Assembly: GCA_964019165.1 (NCBI GenBank)
Contig: OZ025283.1
Location: 10,834,481 to 10,898,480 of the forward strand
Origin: Mastigias papua
Taxonomy: Eukaryota > Cnidaria > Scyphozoa > Rhizostomeae > Mastigiidae
Length of the DNA stretch: 64,000 bases
Reading direction: 5' to 3'
Shown here: one piece after another, positions 36,830-48,865 of the stretch
How positions within the stretch are numbered: position 1 is the stretch's first letter
Layout of the letters: each line of letters begins with the position of its first letter
Position numbers and translations under genes: made by a program
The notes under the pieces: model-generated
What the model was told of the DNA's origin: nothing
Database searches by the model: none
The model's input: only the letters and a program-made list of their open reading frames with translations

Positions 36830-39800
36830 CAACAAATTCTCAAGTTCGATTTTACTCACTAATATTAATATGTCCACGAGTCTCTCGCAGTCTGGGTAAC
36901 ATTTTGTAAAATATCTCTCATGGTTTTCGTAAGACGACAGTAGCAACCATATATCGACGGTACCGCGGAATGATGTGTGCGGAGGGTGCGAAGTAATAAG
37001 CACAAAGACAGCATCTCAGCTCAGAACATCAACAAATTCTCAATTGAGATTTTACTCAATAATAATATTATATCCATGATTCTCTACTAGTCTGGGTGAA
37101 ATGTTCTCAAATATCTCTGATAGGTTTCGTAAGAAGACAGTAGAAACCATATAGCGAAGGTAACGTGGAATGATGTATGCGGAGGGTGCGAACTAATAAG
37201 CGCAAAGACAGCATCTCAGCTCAGAATATGTATAAATTCTCAATTTCGACTTTACTCAATAATATTATTATGTCCATCATTCTCTACTATTCTGGGAAAA
37301 ATGTATTCAATTATCCCTCATAGTTTTTGCAAGACGACAGTAGCAACGAATATAGCAATGGTAACGCGGAATGATGTATGCGGAGGGTACGAACTAAAAA
37401 GCACAAAGACAGCATCTCAGCTCAGACTATCAACAAATTCTCAATTGAGATTTTACTCAATAATATTATTATGTCCATCATTCTCTACTATTCTGGGAAA
37501 AATGTATTCAATTATCCCTCATAGTTTTTGCAAGACGAAAGTAGCAACCATATAGCGAGGGAACGCGGAATGATGTATACGGAGGGTGCGATCTAATAAG
37601 CACAAAGAAAGCATCTCAGCTAAGAATATCAACAAATTCTCAATTGAGATTTTACTCAACAATAATATTATGTCCATGATTCTCTGCTATTCTGGGTAAA
37701 ATGTTGTCAAGTATCCCTCATAGTTTTCGTAAGACGACAGTAGCAACGAATATAGCAATTGTAACGCGGAATGATGTATGCGGAGGGTGCGAAGAAATAG
37801 GCACAAAGACAGCATCTCAGGAGAGAATATGAACAAATTCTCAATTTCGAGTTTACTCAACAATAATATTACATCCATGATTCTTTACTATTCTGGGTAA
37901 AATGGTGTGACATATCTCTCATAGTTTAAGTAAGTCGACAGTAGCAACCATATAGGGAAGGTAACGCGGAATGATGTATGCGGAGGGTGCGAAGTAATAA
38001 GCAAAAAGACAGCATCTCAGCTCAGAATATCAACAAAATCTCAATTTCGATTTTACTCAATAATACTATTATATCCATGATTCTCTACTATTCCGTGTAA
38101 ACTGGTGTCACATATCTCTCATTGTTTTCGCAAGAAGACAGTGGCAACCATATAGCGAAGTACCGCTGAATGATGTGTACGGAGGGTGCTACGTAATAAG
38201 CAGAAAGACAGCATCTCAGCACAGAATATCAACAAATTCTCAATTGAGATTTTACACAATACTATTAATATGCCCATGATTCTCTAGCATTCTGGGTACC
38301 ATGTTGTCAAATATCCCTCATAGTTTTCGCAAGACGACATTAGCCACCATATAGCGAAGGTACCGCTGATTGATGTATGCGGAGGGTGCAATGTAATAAG
38401 CACAAAGACAGCATCTCAGCTCAGAATATCAACAAATTCTCAATTGAGATTTTACTCAATAATGATATTATATCCATGACTCTCTACTATTCCCTGCAAA
38501 ATGGTGTCACATAACTCTCATAGTATTCGTAAGACGACAGTAGCAACCATATAGCGAAGGTAACGCGGAATGATATATGCGGAGGGTGCGAACTAATACG
38601 CACAAAGACAGCATCTCAGCTCAGAATATGAACAAATTCACAATTGAGATTTTACTCAATAATATTATTATACCCATGATTCCCTTGCATTCTGGGCAAC
38701 ATGTTGTCAAATATACCTCATATTTATCGCAAGACGACAGTAAGCAACCATATAGCTAAGGTACCGCTGAATGATGTATGCGGAGGGTGCGAAGTAATAA
38801 GCACAAAGACAGCATCTCAGCTCAGAATATGAACAAATTCTCAATTTCGAGTTTACTCAATAATAATATTATATCCATGATTCTCTACCATTCTGGGTAA
38901 AATGTGTCCACATATCTCTCATAGTTTACGTAAATCGACAGTAGCAACAATATAGCGAAGGTAACGCGGAATGATGTATACGGAGGGTGTGAAGTAATAA
39001 GCGCAAAGACAGCATCTCAGCTCAGAATATGTATAAATTCTCAGTTTCGATTTTACTCAATAATATTCTTATGCCCATAATTCTCTAGCATTCTGGGTAA
39101 CATGTTGTCAAATATCTCTCATAGTTTACGTAAGACGACAGTAGCAACCATATAGCGATAGTACCGCGGAATAATGTATGCGTAGTGTGAAGTTATAACC
39201 ACAAAGAAAGCATCTCAGTTCAGACTATCAATAAATTCTCAATTGTGATTTTACTCAATAATAATATTATGTCCATGAGTCTCTAGCATTCTGGGTAATA
39301 TGTTGTCTAATTTCCCTCATAGTTTTCGTAAGACGACAGTAGCAACCATATAGCGAAGGTACGGTGGATTAATGTATCCGGAGGGTGCGAACTAATAAGC
39401 ACAAAGACAGCATCTCACCTCAGAATATGAACAAATTCTCAATTTCGATTTTACTCAATAATAATATGATATCCATGATTCTCTACTATTCTGGGTAAAA
39501 TGTATTGAAATATCCCTAATAGTTTGTGTAGGACGACATTCGCAACCATATAGCGAAGGTAACGCGGAATGATGTATGCGGAGGGTGCGAACTAATAAGC
39601 ACAAAGACAGCATCTCAGCTCAGAATATGTACAAATTCTCAATTTCGATTTTACTCAATAATACTATTATATCCATGATTTTCTACTATTCCGTGTAAAA
39701 TGGTGTCACATATCTCTCATAGTTTTCGTAAGACGACAGCAGCAACCATATAGCGAAGGTAACGCGGAATGATGTATGCGGAGGGTGCGAAGTAATAAGC

Positions 39801-41517
39801 ACAAAGACAGCATCTCAGCTCAGAATATGAACAAATTCTCAATTTCGATTTTACTCAATAATATTATTATGTCCATGATTCTCTAGCAATCTGGGTAACA
39901 TGTTGTCAACTATCCCTCATAGTTTTCGTAAGACGACAGTAGCAACCATATAGGGAAGGTACCGCGGAATAATGTGTGCGGAGGGTGCGAAGTAATAAGC
40001 ACAAAGAAAGCATCTCAGCTCAGAATATCAACAAATTCTCAATTGAAATTTTACTCAATAATATTATTATGTCCATGATTCTCTAGCATTCTGGGTGACA
40101 TGTTGTCAAATATCTCTCATAGTTTACGTAAGACGATAGTAGCAACCATATAGCGAAGGTACCGCTGAATGATGTATGCGGAGGGTGCGATGTAATAAGC
40201 ACAAAGACAGAATCTCAGCTCAGAATATGAACAAATTCTCAATTTCGATTTTACTCACTACTAATATTATATCCATGATTCTCTACTATTCTGGGTAAAA
40301 TGTATTGAAATATCCCTCATAATTTTTGTAAGACGACAGTCGCAACCATATAGCGAAGGTAACGCGGAATGATGTATGTGGAGGGTGCGAAGTAAAAACC
40401 TCACAGACAGCATCTCAGATCAGAATATCAACAAATTCTCAATTGAGACTTTACTCAATAATATTATAATGCCCATGATTCTCTAGCATTTTTGGTAACA
40501 TGTTGTCAAATATCCCTCATAGTTGTCGCAAGACGACAGTAGCAACCATATAGCGAAGGTACCGCTCAATGATGTGTGCGGAGGGTGCGAAGTAATAAGC
40601 ACAAAGACAGCATCTCAGCACAGAATATCAACAAATTCTCAATTGAGATTTTACAGACTAATAATATTATCTCCATGAATCTTTAGCATTCTGGGTAACA
40701 TGTTGTCAAATATCCCTCATAGTTATCGCAAGACGACAGTAGCAACCATATAGCGAAAGTACCGCTCAATGATGTATGCGGAGGGTGCGAAGTAATAAGC
40801 ACAAAGATAGCATCTCAGCTCAGAATATGAACCAACTCTCAATTTCGATTTTACTCAATAATAATATTATATCCATGACTCTCTACTATTCCGTGTAAAA
40901 TGGTGTCACATATCTCTCATACTTGTCGTAAGAGGACAGTAGCAATCATATAGCGAAGGTAACGCGGAATGATGTATGCGGAGGGTGTGAAGTAATAAGC
41001 ACAAAGACAGCATCTCAGCTCAGAATATCGACAAATTCTCAATTGAGATGTTACTCAAGAATAATATTATATCCATGACTCTCTACTATTCCGTGTAAAA
41101 TGGTGTCACATATCTCTCAAGGTTTTCGTAAGACGACAGTAGCAACCATATAGCGAACGTAACGCGGAATGATGTATGCGGAGGGTGCAAACTAATAACC
41201 ACAAAGACAGCATCTCAGCTGAGAATATCAACAAATTCTCAATTGAGATTTTACTCAATAATAATATTATGTCCATGATTCTCTACTATTCTGGGTAAAA
41301 TGTTTTCAAATATCCCTCATAGGTTTCGCATGACGACATTAGCAACCATATAGCGAAAGTACCACTGAATGATGTATGCGGAGGGTGCGAAGTAATAAGC
41401 ACAAAGACAGCATCTCAGCACAGAATATCACCAAATTCTCAATTGAGATTTTACAGAATAATAATATAATGTCCATGATTCTCTACTATTCTGGGTAACA
41501 TGTTGTCAAATATCCCT

Positions 41518-42716
41518 CATAGTTTTCGCAAGACGACAGTAGCAACCATATAGCGAAGGTACCGCTCAATGATGTATGCGGAGGGTGTGAAGTAATAAGC
41601 ACAAAGACAGCATCTCAGCTCAGAATATGAACAAAGTTACAGTTGAGATTTTGCTCAATAATACTATTATATCCATGATTGTCTACTATTCCGTGTAAAA
41701 TGGTGTCACATATCTCTCATAGTTTTCGTAAGACGACAGCAGCAACCATATAGCGAAGGTAACGCGGAATGGTGTATGCGGAGGGTGCGACGTAATAAGC
41801 ACAAAGACAGCATCTCAGCTCAGAATATCAACAAATTCTCAATTTCGATTTTACTCAATAATATTATTATGTCCATGAGTCTCTAGCAATCTGGGTAACA
41901 TGTTGTCAAATATCTCTCATAGTTTACGTAAGACGACAGTAGCAACCATATTGCGAAGGTAAGGCGGATTGATGTATGCGGAGGGTGCGAACTAATAAGC
42001 ACAAAGACAGCATCTCACCTCAGAATATGAACATATTCTCAATTTCGATTTTACTCAATAATAATATTATATCCATGATACTCTACTAGTCCGTGTAAAA
42101 TGGTGTTACATACCTCTCATAGTTTTCGTAAGACGACAGTAGCAACATATAGCGAAAGTACCGCTGAATGATGTATGCGGAGGGTGCGAAGTAATAAGCA
42201 CAAAGACAGCATCTCAGCACAGAATATGAACAAATTCTCAATTGAGATTTTACTCAATAATAATATTATGTCCATGATTCTCTACTATTCTGGGTAAAAT
42301 GTTTTCAAATATCCCTCATAGGTTTCGCATGACGACATTAGCAACCATATAGCGAAAGTACCGCTGAATGATGTATGCGGAGGGTGCGAAGTAATAAGGA
42401 CACAGACAGCATCTCAGCACAGAATATCAACAAATTCTCAATTGAGAATTTACTCAATAATAATATTATGTCCATGATTCTCTACTATTCTGGATAAAAT
42501 GTTTTCAAATATCCCTCATAGTTTTCGCAAGACGACAGTAGCAACCATATAGCGAAGGTACCGCTCAATGATGTATGCGGAGGGTGTGAAGTAATAAGCA
42601 CAAAGACAGCATCTCAGCTCAGAATATCACCAAATTCTCAATTTCGATTTTACTCAATACTAATATTATATCCATGACTCTCTACTATTCCGTGTAAAAT
42701 GGTATCACATATCTCT
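41518..42716 (+). repeat. 1199-bp tandem duplication, copy 1 (6 monomers)
   Basis: Aligns with 42717-43520 at offset 1199. Shared markers are CAAAGTTACAGTTGAGATT, ATCCATGATTGTCTACTA, GGAATGGTGTATGCGG, CATATTGCGAAGGTAAGG and the one-base loss in AGCAACATATAGCG. The tail of this unit (about 42321-42716) is not repeated after the second copy. Confidence 0.88.
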
Positions 42717-43520
42717 CATAGTTTTCGCAAGACGACAGTAGCAACCATATAGCGAAGGTACCGCTCAATGATGTATGCGGAGGGTGTGAAGTAATAAGCA
42801 CAAAGACAGCATCTCAGCTCAGAATATGAACAAAGTTACAGTTGAGATTTTGCTCAATAATACTATTATATCCATGATTGTCTACTATTCCGTGTAAAAT
42901 GGTGTCACATATCTCTCATAGTTTTCGTAAGACGACAGCAGCAACCATATAGCGAAGGTAACGCGGAATGGTGTATGCGGAGGGTGCGACGTAATAAGCA
43001 CAAAGACAGCATCTCAGCTCAGAATATCAACAAATTCTCAATTTCGATTTTACTCAATAATATTATTATGTCCATGAGTCTCTAGCAATCTGGGTAACAT
43101 GTTGTCAAATATCTCTCATAGTTTACGTAAGACGACAGTAGCAACCATATTGCGAAGGTAAGGCGGATTGATGTATGCGGAGGGTGCGAACTAATAAGCA
43201 CAAAGACAGCATCTCACCTCAGAATATGAACATATTCTCAATTTCGATTTTACTCAATAATAATATTATATCCATGATACTCTACTAGTCCGTGTAAAAT
43301 GGTGTTACATATCTCTCATAGTTTTCGTAAGACGACAGTAGCAACATATAGCGAAAGTACCGCTGAATGATGTATGCGGAGGGTGCGAAGTAATAAGCAC
43401 AAAGACAGCATCTCAGCACAGAATATGAACAAATTCTCAATTGAGATTTTACTCAATAATAATATTATGTCCATGATTCTCTACTATTCTGGGTAAAATG
43501 TTTTCAAATATCCCTCATAG
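42717..43520 (+). repeat. 1199-bp duplication, partial copy 2
   Basis: About the first 804 bp of the 41518-42716 unit, nearly identical. Past about 43520 the monomer reads TTTTCGCAAGACGACAG where copy 1 reads GGTTTCGCATGACGACAT, so the copies have parted. Confidence 0.87.
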
Positions 43521-43620
43521 TTTTCGCAAGACGACAGTAGCAAACATATAGCGAAGGTACCGCTCAATGATGTATGCGGAGGGTGCGAAGTAATAAGCAA
43601 AAAGACAGCATCTCAGCTCA

Positions 43621-44600
43621 GAATATCAACAAAATCTCAATTTCGATTTTACTCAATAATACTATTATATCCATGATTCTCTACTATTCCGTGTAAAATG
43701 GTGTCACATATCTCTCATAGTTTTTGTAAGACGACAGTAGCAACCATATAGCGAAGGTTACGAGGAGTGATGTATGCGGAGGGTGCGAAGTAATAAGCAC
43801 AAAGACAGCATCTCAGCTCAGAATATGAACAAATTCTCAATTTCGATTTTACTCAATAATAATAATATATCCATGATTCTCTACTGTTCTGTGTACAATG
43901 TTTTGAAATATCCCTCATAGTTTTCGTACGAGGACAGTCGTAACCATATAGCGAAGGTAACGCGGAACGATGTATGTGGAGGGTGCGAAGTAAAAACCAC
44001 ACAGATAGCATCTCAGCTCAGAATATCAACAAATTCTCAATTGAGATGTTACTCAACAATATTATTACGCCCATGATACTCTAGCATTATGGGTAACATG
44101 TTGTCAAATATCCCTCATAGTTTTCGCAAGGCGACATTAGCAACCATATAGCGAAGGTACCGCTGAATGATGTATGCGGAGGGTGCGAAGTAATAAGGAC
44201 AAAGACAGCATCTCAGCTCAGAATATCACCAAATTCTCAATTGATAGTTTACTCAATAATAATATTATATCCATGATTCTCTACTATTCTGGGTAAAATG
44301 TTTCCACATATCTCTCATAGTTTACGTAAGTCGACAGTAGCAACCATATAGCGAAGGTAACGCGGAATGATGTATGCGGAGGGTGCGAAGTAATAACCAC
44401 AAAGACAGCATCTCAGCTCAGAATATCAACAAATTCTCAATTTTGATGTTGCTTAATAATAATATTATGTCCATGATTCTCTAGCATTCTGGGTAAAATG
44501 TCGTCAAATATCTCTCATAGTTTACGTAAGACGACAGTAGCAACCATATAGTGAACGTAACGCGGAATGATGTATGCTGAGGATGCGAACTACTATGCAC
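43621..44600 (+). repeat. Segment repeated at 1800-bp offset (with 45421-46400)
   Basis: Shares a run of distinctive monomers with 45421-46400: GGTTACGAGGAGTGATG, ACTCAATAATAATAATATAT, GTACGAGGACAGTCG, GTAAAAACCACACAGATAG, TATTACGCCCATGAT, and the sequence leading to AACTACTATGCACAAAG. It is an earlier, more diverged relative of the 800-bp HOR that follows. Confidence 0.82.
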
Positions 44601-45620
44601 AAAGACAGCATCTCACCTCAGAATATGAACAAATTCTCAAATGAAATTTTACTCAATAATATTAATATGTCCATGAGTCTCTAGCATTCTGGGTAACATG
44701 TTGTCACATATCTCTCATAGTTAAGGTAAGACGACAGTAGCAACCATATAGCGAAGGAACCGCTGAATGATGTATGCGGAGTGTGCGACGTAATGAGCAG
44801 AAAGACAGCATCTCAGCTCAGATTATGAACAAATTCTCAATTGAGATTTTACTCAATAATAATTTTATATCTATGATTCTTTACTATTCTGGGTAAAATG
44901 TTTTGAAATATCCCTCATAGTTTTCGTAAGACGACAGTAGCAACAATATAGCGAAAGGAAGACGGAATGATGTATGCGGAGGGTGCAAAGTAATAAGCAC
45001 AAAGACAGCATCTCAGCTCAGAATATCAACAAATTCTCAATTGAGATTTTACTCAATAATATTATTATGTCCATGATTCTCTAGCATTATGGGTAACATG
45101 TTGTCAAATATCCCTCATAGTTTTCGCAAGACGACATTAGCAACCATATAGCGAAGCTACCGCTGAATGATGTATGCGGAGGGTGCGAAGTAATAAGCAC
45201 AAAGATAGCATCTCAGCTCAGAATATCAACAAATTCTCAATTGAGATTTTACTCAATAATATTATTATGTCCATGATTCTCTAGCATTCTGGGTAACATG
45301 TTGTCAAATATCCCTCATAGTTGTCGCAAGACGACATTAGCAACCATATAGCGAAGGTACCGCTGAATGATGTATGCGGAGGGTGCGAAGTAATAAGGAC
45401 AAAGACAGCATCTCAGCTTGGAATATCAATAAAATCTCAATTTCGATTTTACTCAATAATACTATTATATCCATGATTCTCTACTATTCCGTGTAAAATG
45501 GTGTCACATATCTCTCATAGTTTTCGTAAGACGACAGTAGCAACCATATAGCGAAGGTTACGAGGAGTGATGTATGCGGAGGGTCCGACGTAATAAGCAC
45601 AAAGACAGCATCTCAGCTCA

Positions 45621-47820
45621 GAATATGACCAAATTCTCAATTTCGATTTTACTCAATAATAATAATATATCCATGATTCTCTACTATTCTGTGTACAATG
45701 TTTTGAAATATCCCTCATAGTTTTGGTACGAGGACAGTCGCAACCATATAGCGAAGGTAACGCGGAACGATGTATGTGGAGGGTGCGAAGTAAAAACCAC
45801 ACAGATAGCATCTCAGCTCAGAATATCAACAAATTCTGAATTGAGATGTTACTCAATAATATTATTACGCCCATGATTCTCTAGCATTATGGGTAACATG
45901 TTGTCAAATATCCCTCATAGTTTTCGCAAGGCGACATTAGCAGCCATATAGCGAAGGTACCGCTGAATGATGTATGCGGAGGGTGCGAAGTAATAAGGAC
46001 AAAGACAGCATCCCAGCTCAGAATATCACCAAATTCTCAGTTGAGAGTTTACTCAATAATAATATTATATCCATGATTCTCTACTATTCTGGGTAAAATG
46101 TTTCCACATATCTCTCATAGTTTACGTAAGTCGACAGTAGCAACCATATAGCGAAGGTAACGCGGAATGATGTATGCGGAGGGTGCGAAGTAATAACCAC
46201 AAAGACAGCATCTCAGCTCAGAATATCAACAAATTCTCAATTTCGATTTTGCTCAATAATAATATTATGTCCATGATTCTCTAGCATTCTGGGTAAAATG
46301 TTCTCAAATATCTCTCATAGTTTACGTAAGACGACAGTAGCAACCATATAGCGAACGTAACGCGGAATGATGTATGCTGAGGGTGCCAACTACTATGCAC
46401 AAAGACAGCATCTCAGCTCAGAATATGAACAAATTCTCAATTTCGATTTTACTCAATAATAATAATATATCCATGATTCTCTACTGTTCTGTGTACAATG
46501 TTTTGAAATATCCCTCATAGTTTTCGTACGAGGACAGTCGTAACCATATAGCGAAGGTAACGCGGAACGATGTATGTGGAGGGTGCGAAGTAAAAACCAC
46601 ACAGATAGCATCTCAGCTCAGAATATCAACAAATTCTGAATTGAGATGTTACTCAACAATATTATTACGCCGATGATACTCTAGCATTATGGGTAACATG
46701 TTGTCAAATATCCCTCATAGTTTTCGCAAGGCGACATTAGCAACCATATAGCGAAGGTACCGCTGAATGATGTATGGGGAGGGTGCGAAGTAATAAGGAC
46801 AAAGACAGCATCTCAGCTCAGAATATCACCAAATTCTCAATTGAGAGTTTACTCAATAATAATATTATATCCATGATTCTCTACTATTCTGGGTAAAATG
46901 TTTCCACATATCTCTCATAGTTTACGTAAGTCGACAGTAGCAACCATATAGCGAAGGTAACGCGGAATGATGTATGCGGAGGGTGCGAAGTAATAACCAC
47001 AAAGACAGCATCTCAGCTAAGAATATCAACAAATTCTCAATTTCGATTTTGCTCAATAATAATATTATGTCCATGATTCTCTAGCATTCTGGGTAAAATG
47101 TTCTCAAATATCTCTCATAGTTTACGTAAGACGACAGTAGCAACCATATAGCGAACGTAACGCGGAATGATGTATGCTGAGGGTGCCAACTACTATGCAC
47201 AAAGACAGCATCTCAGCTCAGAATATGAACAAATTCTCAATTGAGATTTTACTCAATAATAATAATATATCCATGATTCTCTACTGTTCTGTGTACAATG
47301 TTTTGAAATATCCCTCATAGTTTTCGTACGAGGACAGTCGTAACCATATAGCGAAGGTAACGCGGAACGATGTATGTGGAGGGTGCGAAGTAAAAACCAC
47401 ACAGATAGCATCTCAGCTCAGAATATCAACAAATTCTGAATTGAGATGTTACTCAACAATATTATTACGCCGATGATACTCTAGCATTATGGGTAACATG
47501 TTGTCAAATATCCCTCATAGTTTTCGCAAGGCGACATTAGCAACCATATAGCGAAGGTACCGCTGAATGATGTATGGGGAGGGTGCGAAGTAATAAGGAC
47601 AAAGACAGCATCTCAGCTCAGAATATCACCAAATTCTCAATTGTGAGTTTACTCAATAATAATATTATATCCATGATTCTCTACTATTCTGGGTAAAATG
47701 TTTCCACATATCTCTCATAGTTTACGTAAGTCGACAGTAGCAACCATATAGCGAAGGTAACGCGGAATGATGTATGCGGAGGGTGCGAAGTAATAACCAC
47801 AAAGACAGCATCTCAGCTCA
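45621..47820 (+). repeat. 800-bp four-monomer HOR, about 2.75 copies
   Basis: Units at 45621-46420, 46421-47220 and 47221-about 47820 repeat at 800 bp. Each carries, in order: a monomer with AATAATAATATATCC and GTACGAGGACAGTCG; one with ATTATTACGCC and GCATTATGGGTAAC; one with AATGTTTCCACATATC; and one with GATTTTGCTCAATAATAATA. The last two units are nearly identical and share GTATGGGGAGGG, which the first lacks. The third unit stops before its fourth monomer. Confidence 0.9.
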
Positions 47821-48847
47821 GATTATGAACAAATTCTCAATTTCGATTTTACTCAATAATAATATTATATCTATGATTCTTTACTATTCTGGGTAAAATG
47901 TTTTGAAATATCCCTCATAGTTTTCGTAAGACGACAGTCGCAACAATATAGCGAAAGTAAGGCGGAATGATGTATGCGGAGGGTGCAAAGTAATAAGCAC
48001 AAAGACAGCATCTCAGCTCAGAATATCAACAAATTCTCAATTGAGATTTTACTCAATAATATTATTATGGCCATGATTCTCTAGCATTATGGGTAACATG
48101 TTGTCAAATATCCCTCATAGTTTTCGCAAGACGACATTAGCAACCATATAGCGAAGGTACCGCTGAATGATGTATGCGGAGGGTGCGAAGTAATAAGCAC
48201 AAAGATAGCATCTCAGCTCAGAATATCAACAAATTCTCAATTTCGATTTTACTCAATAAGAATATTATATCCATGACGCTCTACTATTCCGTGTAAAATG
48301 GTGTCACATATCTCTCAAAGTTTTCGTAAGACGACAGTAGCAACCATATAGCTAAGGTACCGCTGAATGATGTATGGGGAGGGTGCGAAGTAATAAGCAC
48401 AAAGACAGCATCTCAGCTCAGATTATCAACAAATTCTCAATTTCGATTTTACTCAATAATATTATTATGTCCATGATTCTCTAGCATTCTGGGTAACATG
48501 TTGTCAAATATCCCTCACAGTTTTCGCAAGACGACAGTAGCAAACGTATAGCGAAGGTACCGCTGAATGATGTATGTGGAGGGTGCGAAGTAATAAGCAC
48601 AAAGACAGCATCTCAGCTCAGAATATGAACAAATTCTCAATTTCGATTTTACTCAATAATATTATTATGTCCATGATTCTCTAGCATTCTGGGTAACATG
48701 TTGTCAAATATCCCTCATAGTTGTCGTAAGACGACATTAGCAACCATATAGCGAAGGTACCGCTGAATGATGTATACGGAGGGTGCGAAGAAATAAGCAC
48801 AAAGACAGCATCTCAACTCAGAATGTGAACAAATTCTCAATTGAGAC

Positions 48848-48857
48848 TTTACTCAAT
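48848..48857. repeat. Target-site duplication of the RTE LINE, left
   Basis: TTTACTCAAT at the left junction, repeated at 52165-52174 at the right junction. It is the normal satellite sequence just after the 12-bp dyad region, so one copy is the original target. The preceding base differs between sides (C left, T right), which sets the duplication at 10 bp. Confidence 0.88.
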
Positions 48858-48865
48858 CATCATCA

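Larger units (their letters stand above)
26975..48857 (+). repeat. Satellite array block 2
   Basis: About 109 monomers of the same 200-bp satellite in the same orientation as block 1. The class with ATTCCGTGTAAAATGGTGTC is frequent here, and the non-palindromic TCTCAATTTCGA form alternates with TCTCAATTGAGA. Small length variants occur: a 4-bp loss in GCGGGGTGGAAAG (33181 and 35780), one base gained at CAGTAAGCAACC near 38740, and one lost at AGCAACATATAG near 42141. A segment around 28501-28740 recurs at about 32301-32540 (offset 3800). Near 37270 and 37471 adjacent monomers share CATCATTCTCTACTATTC and AATGTATTCAATTATCCC. No host gene or RNA gene is seen. Confidence 0.97.
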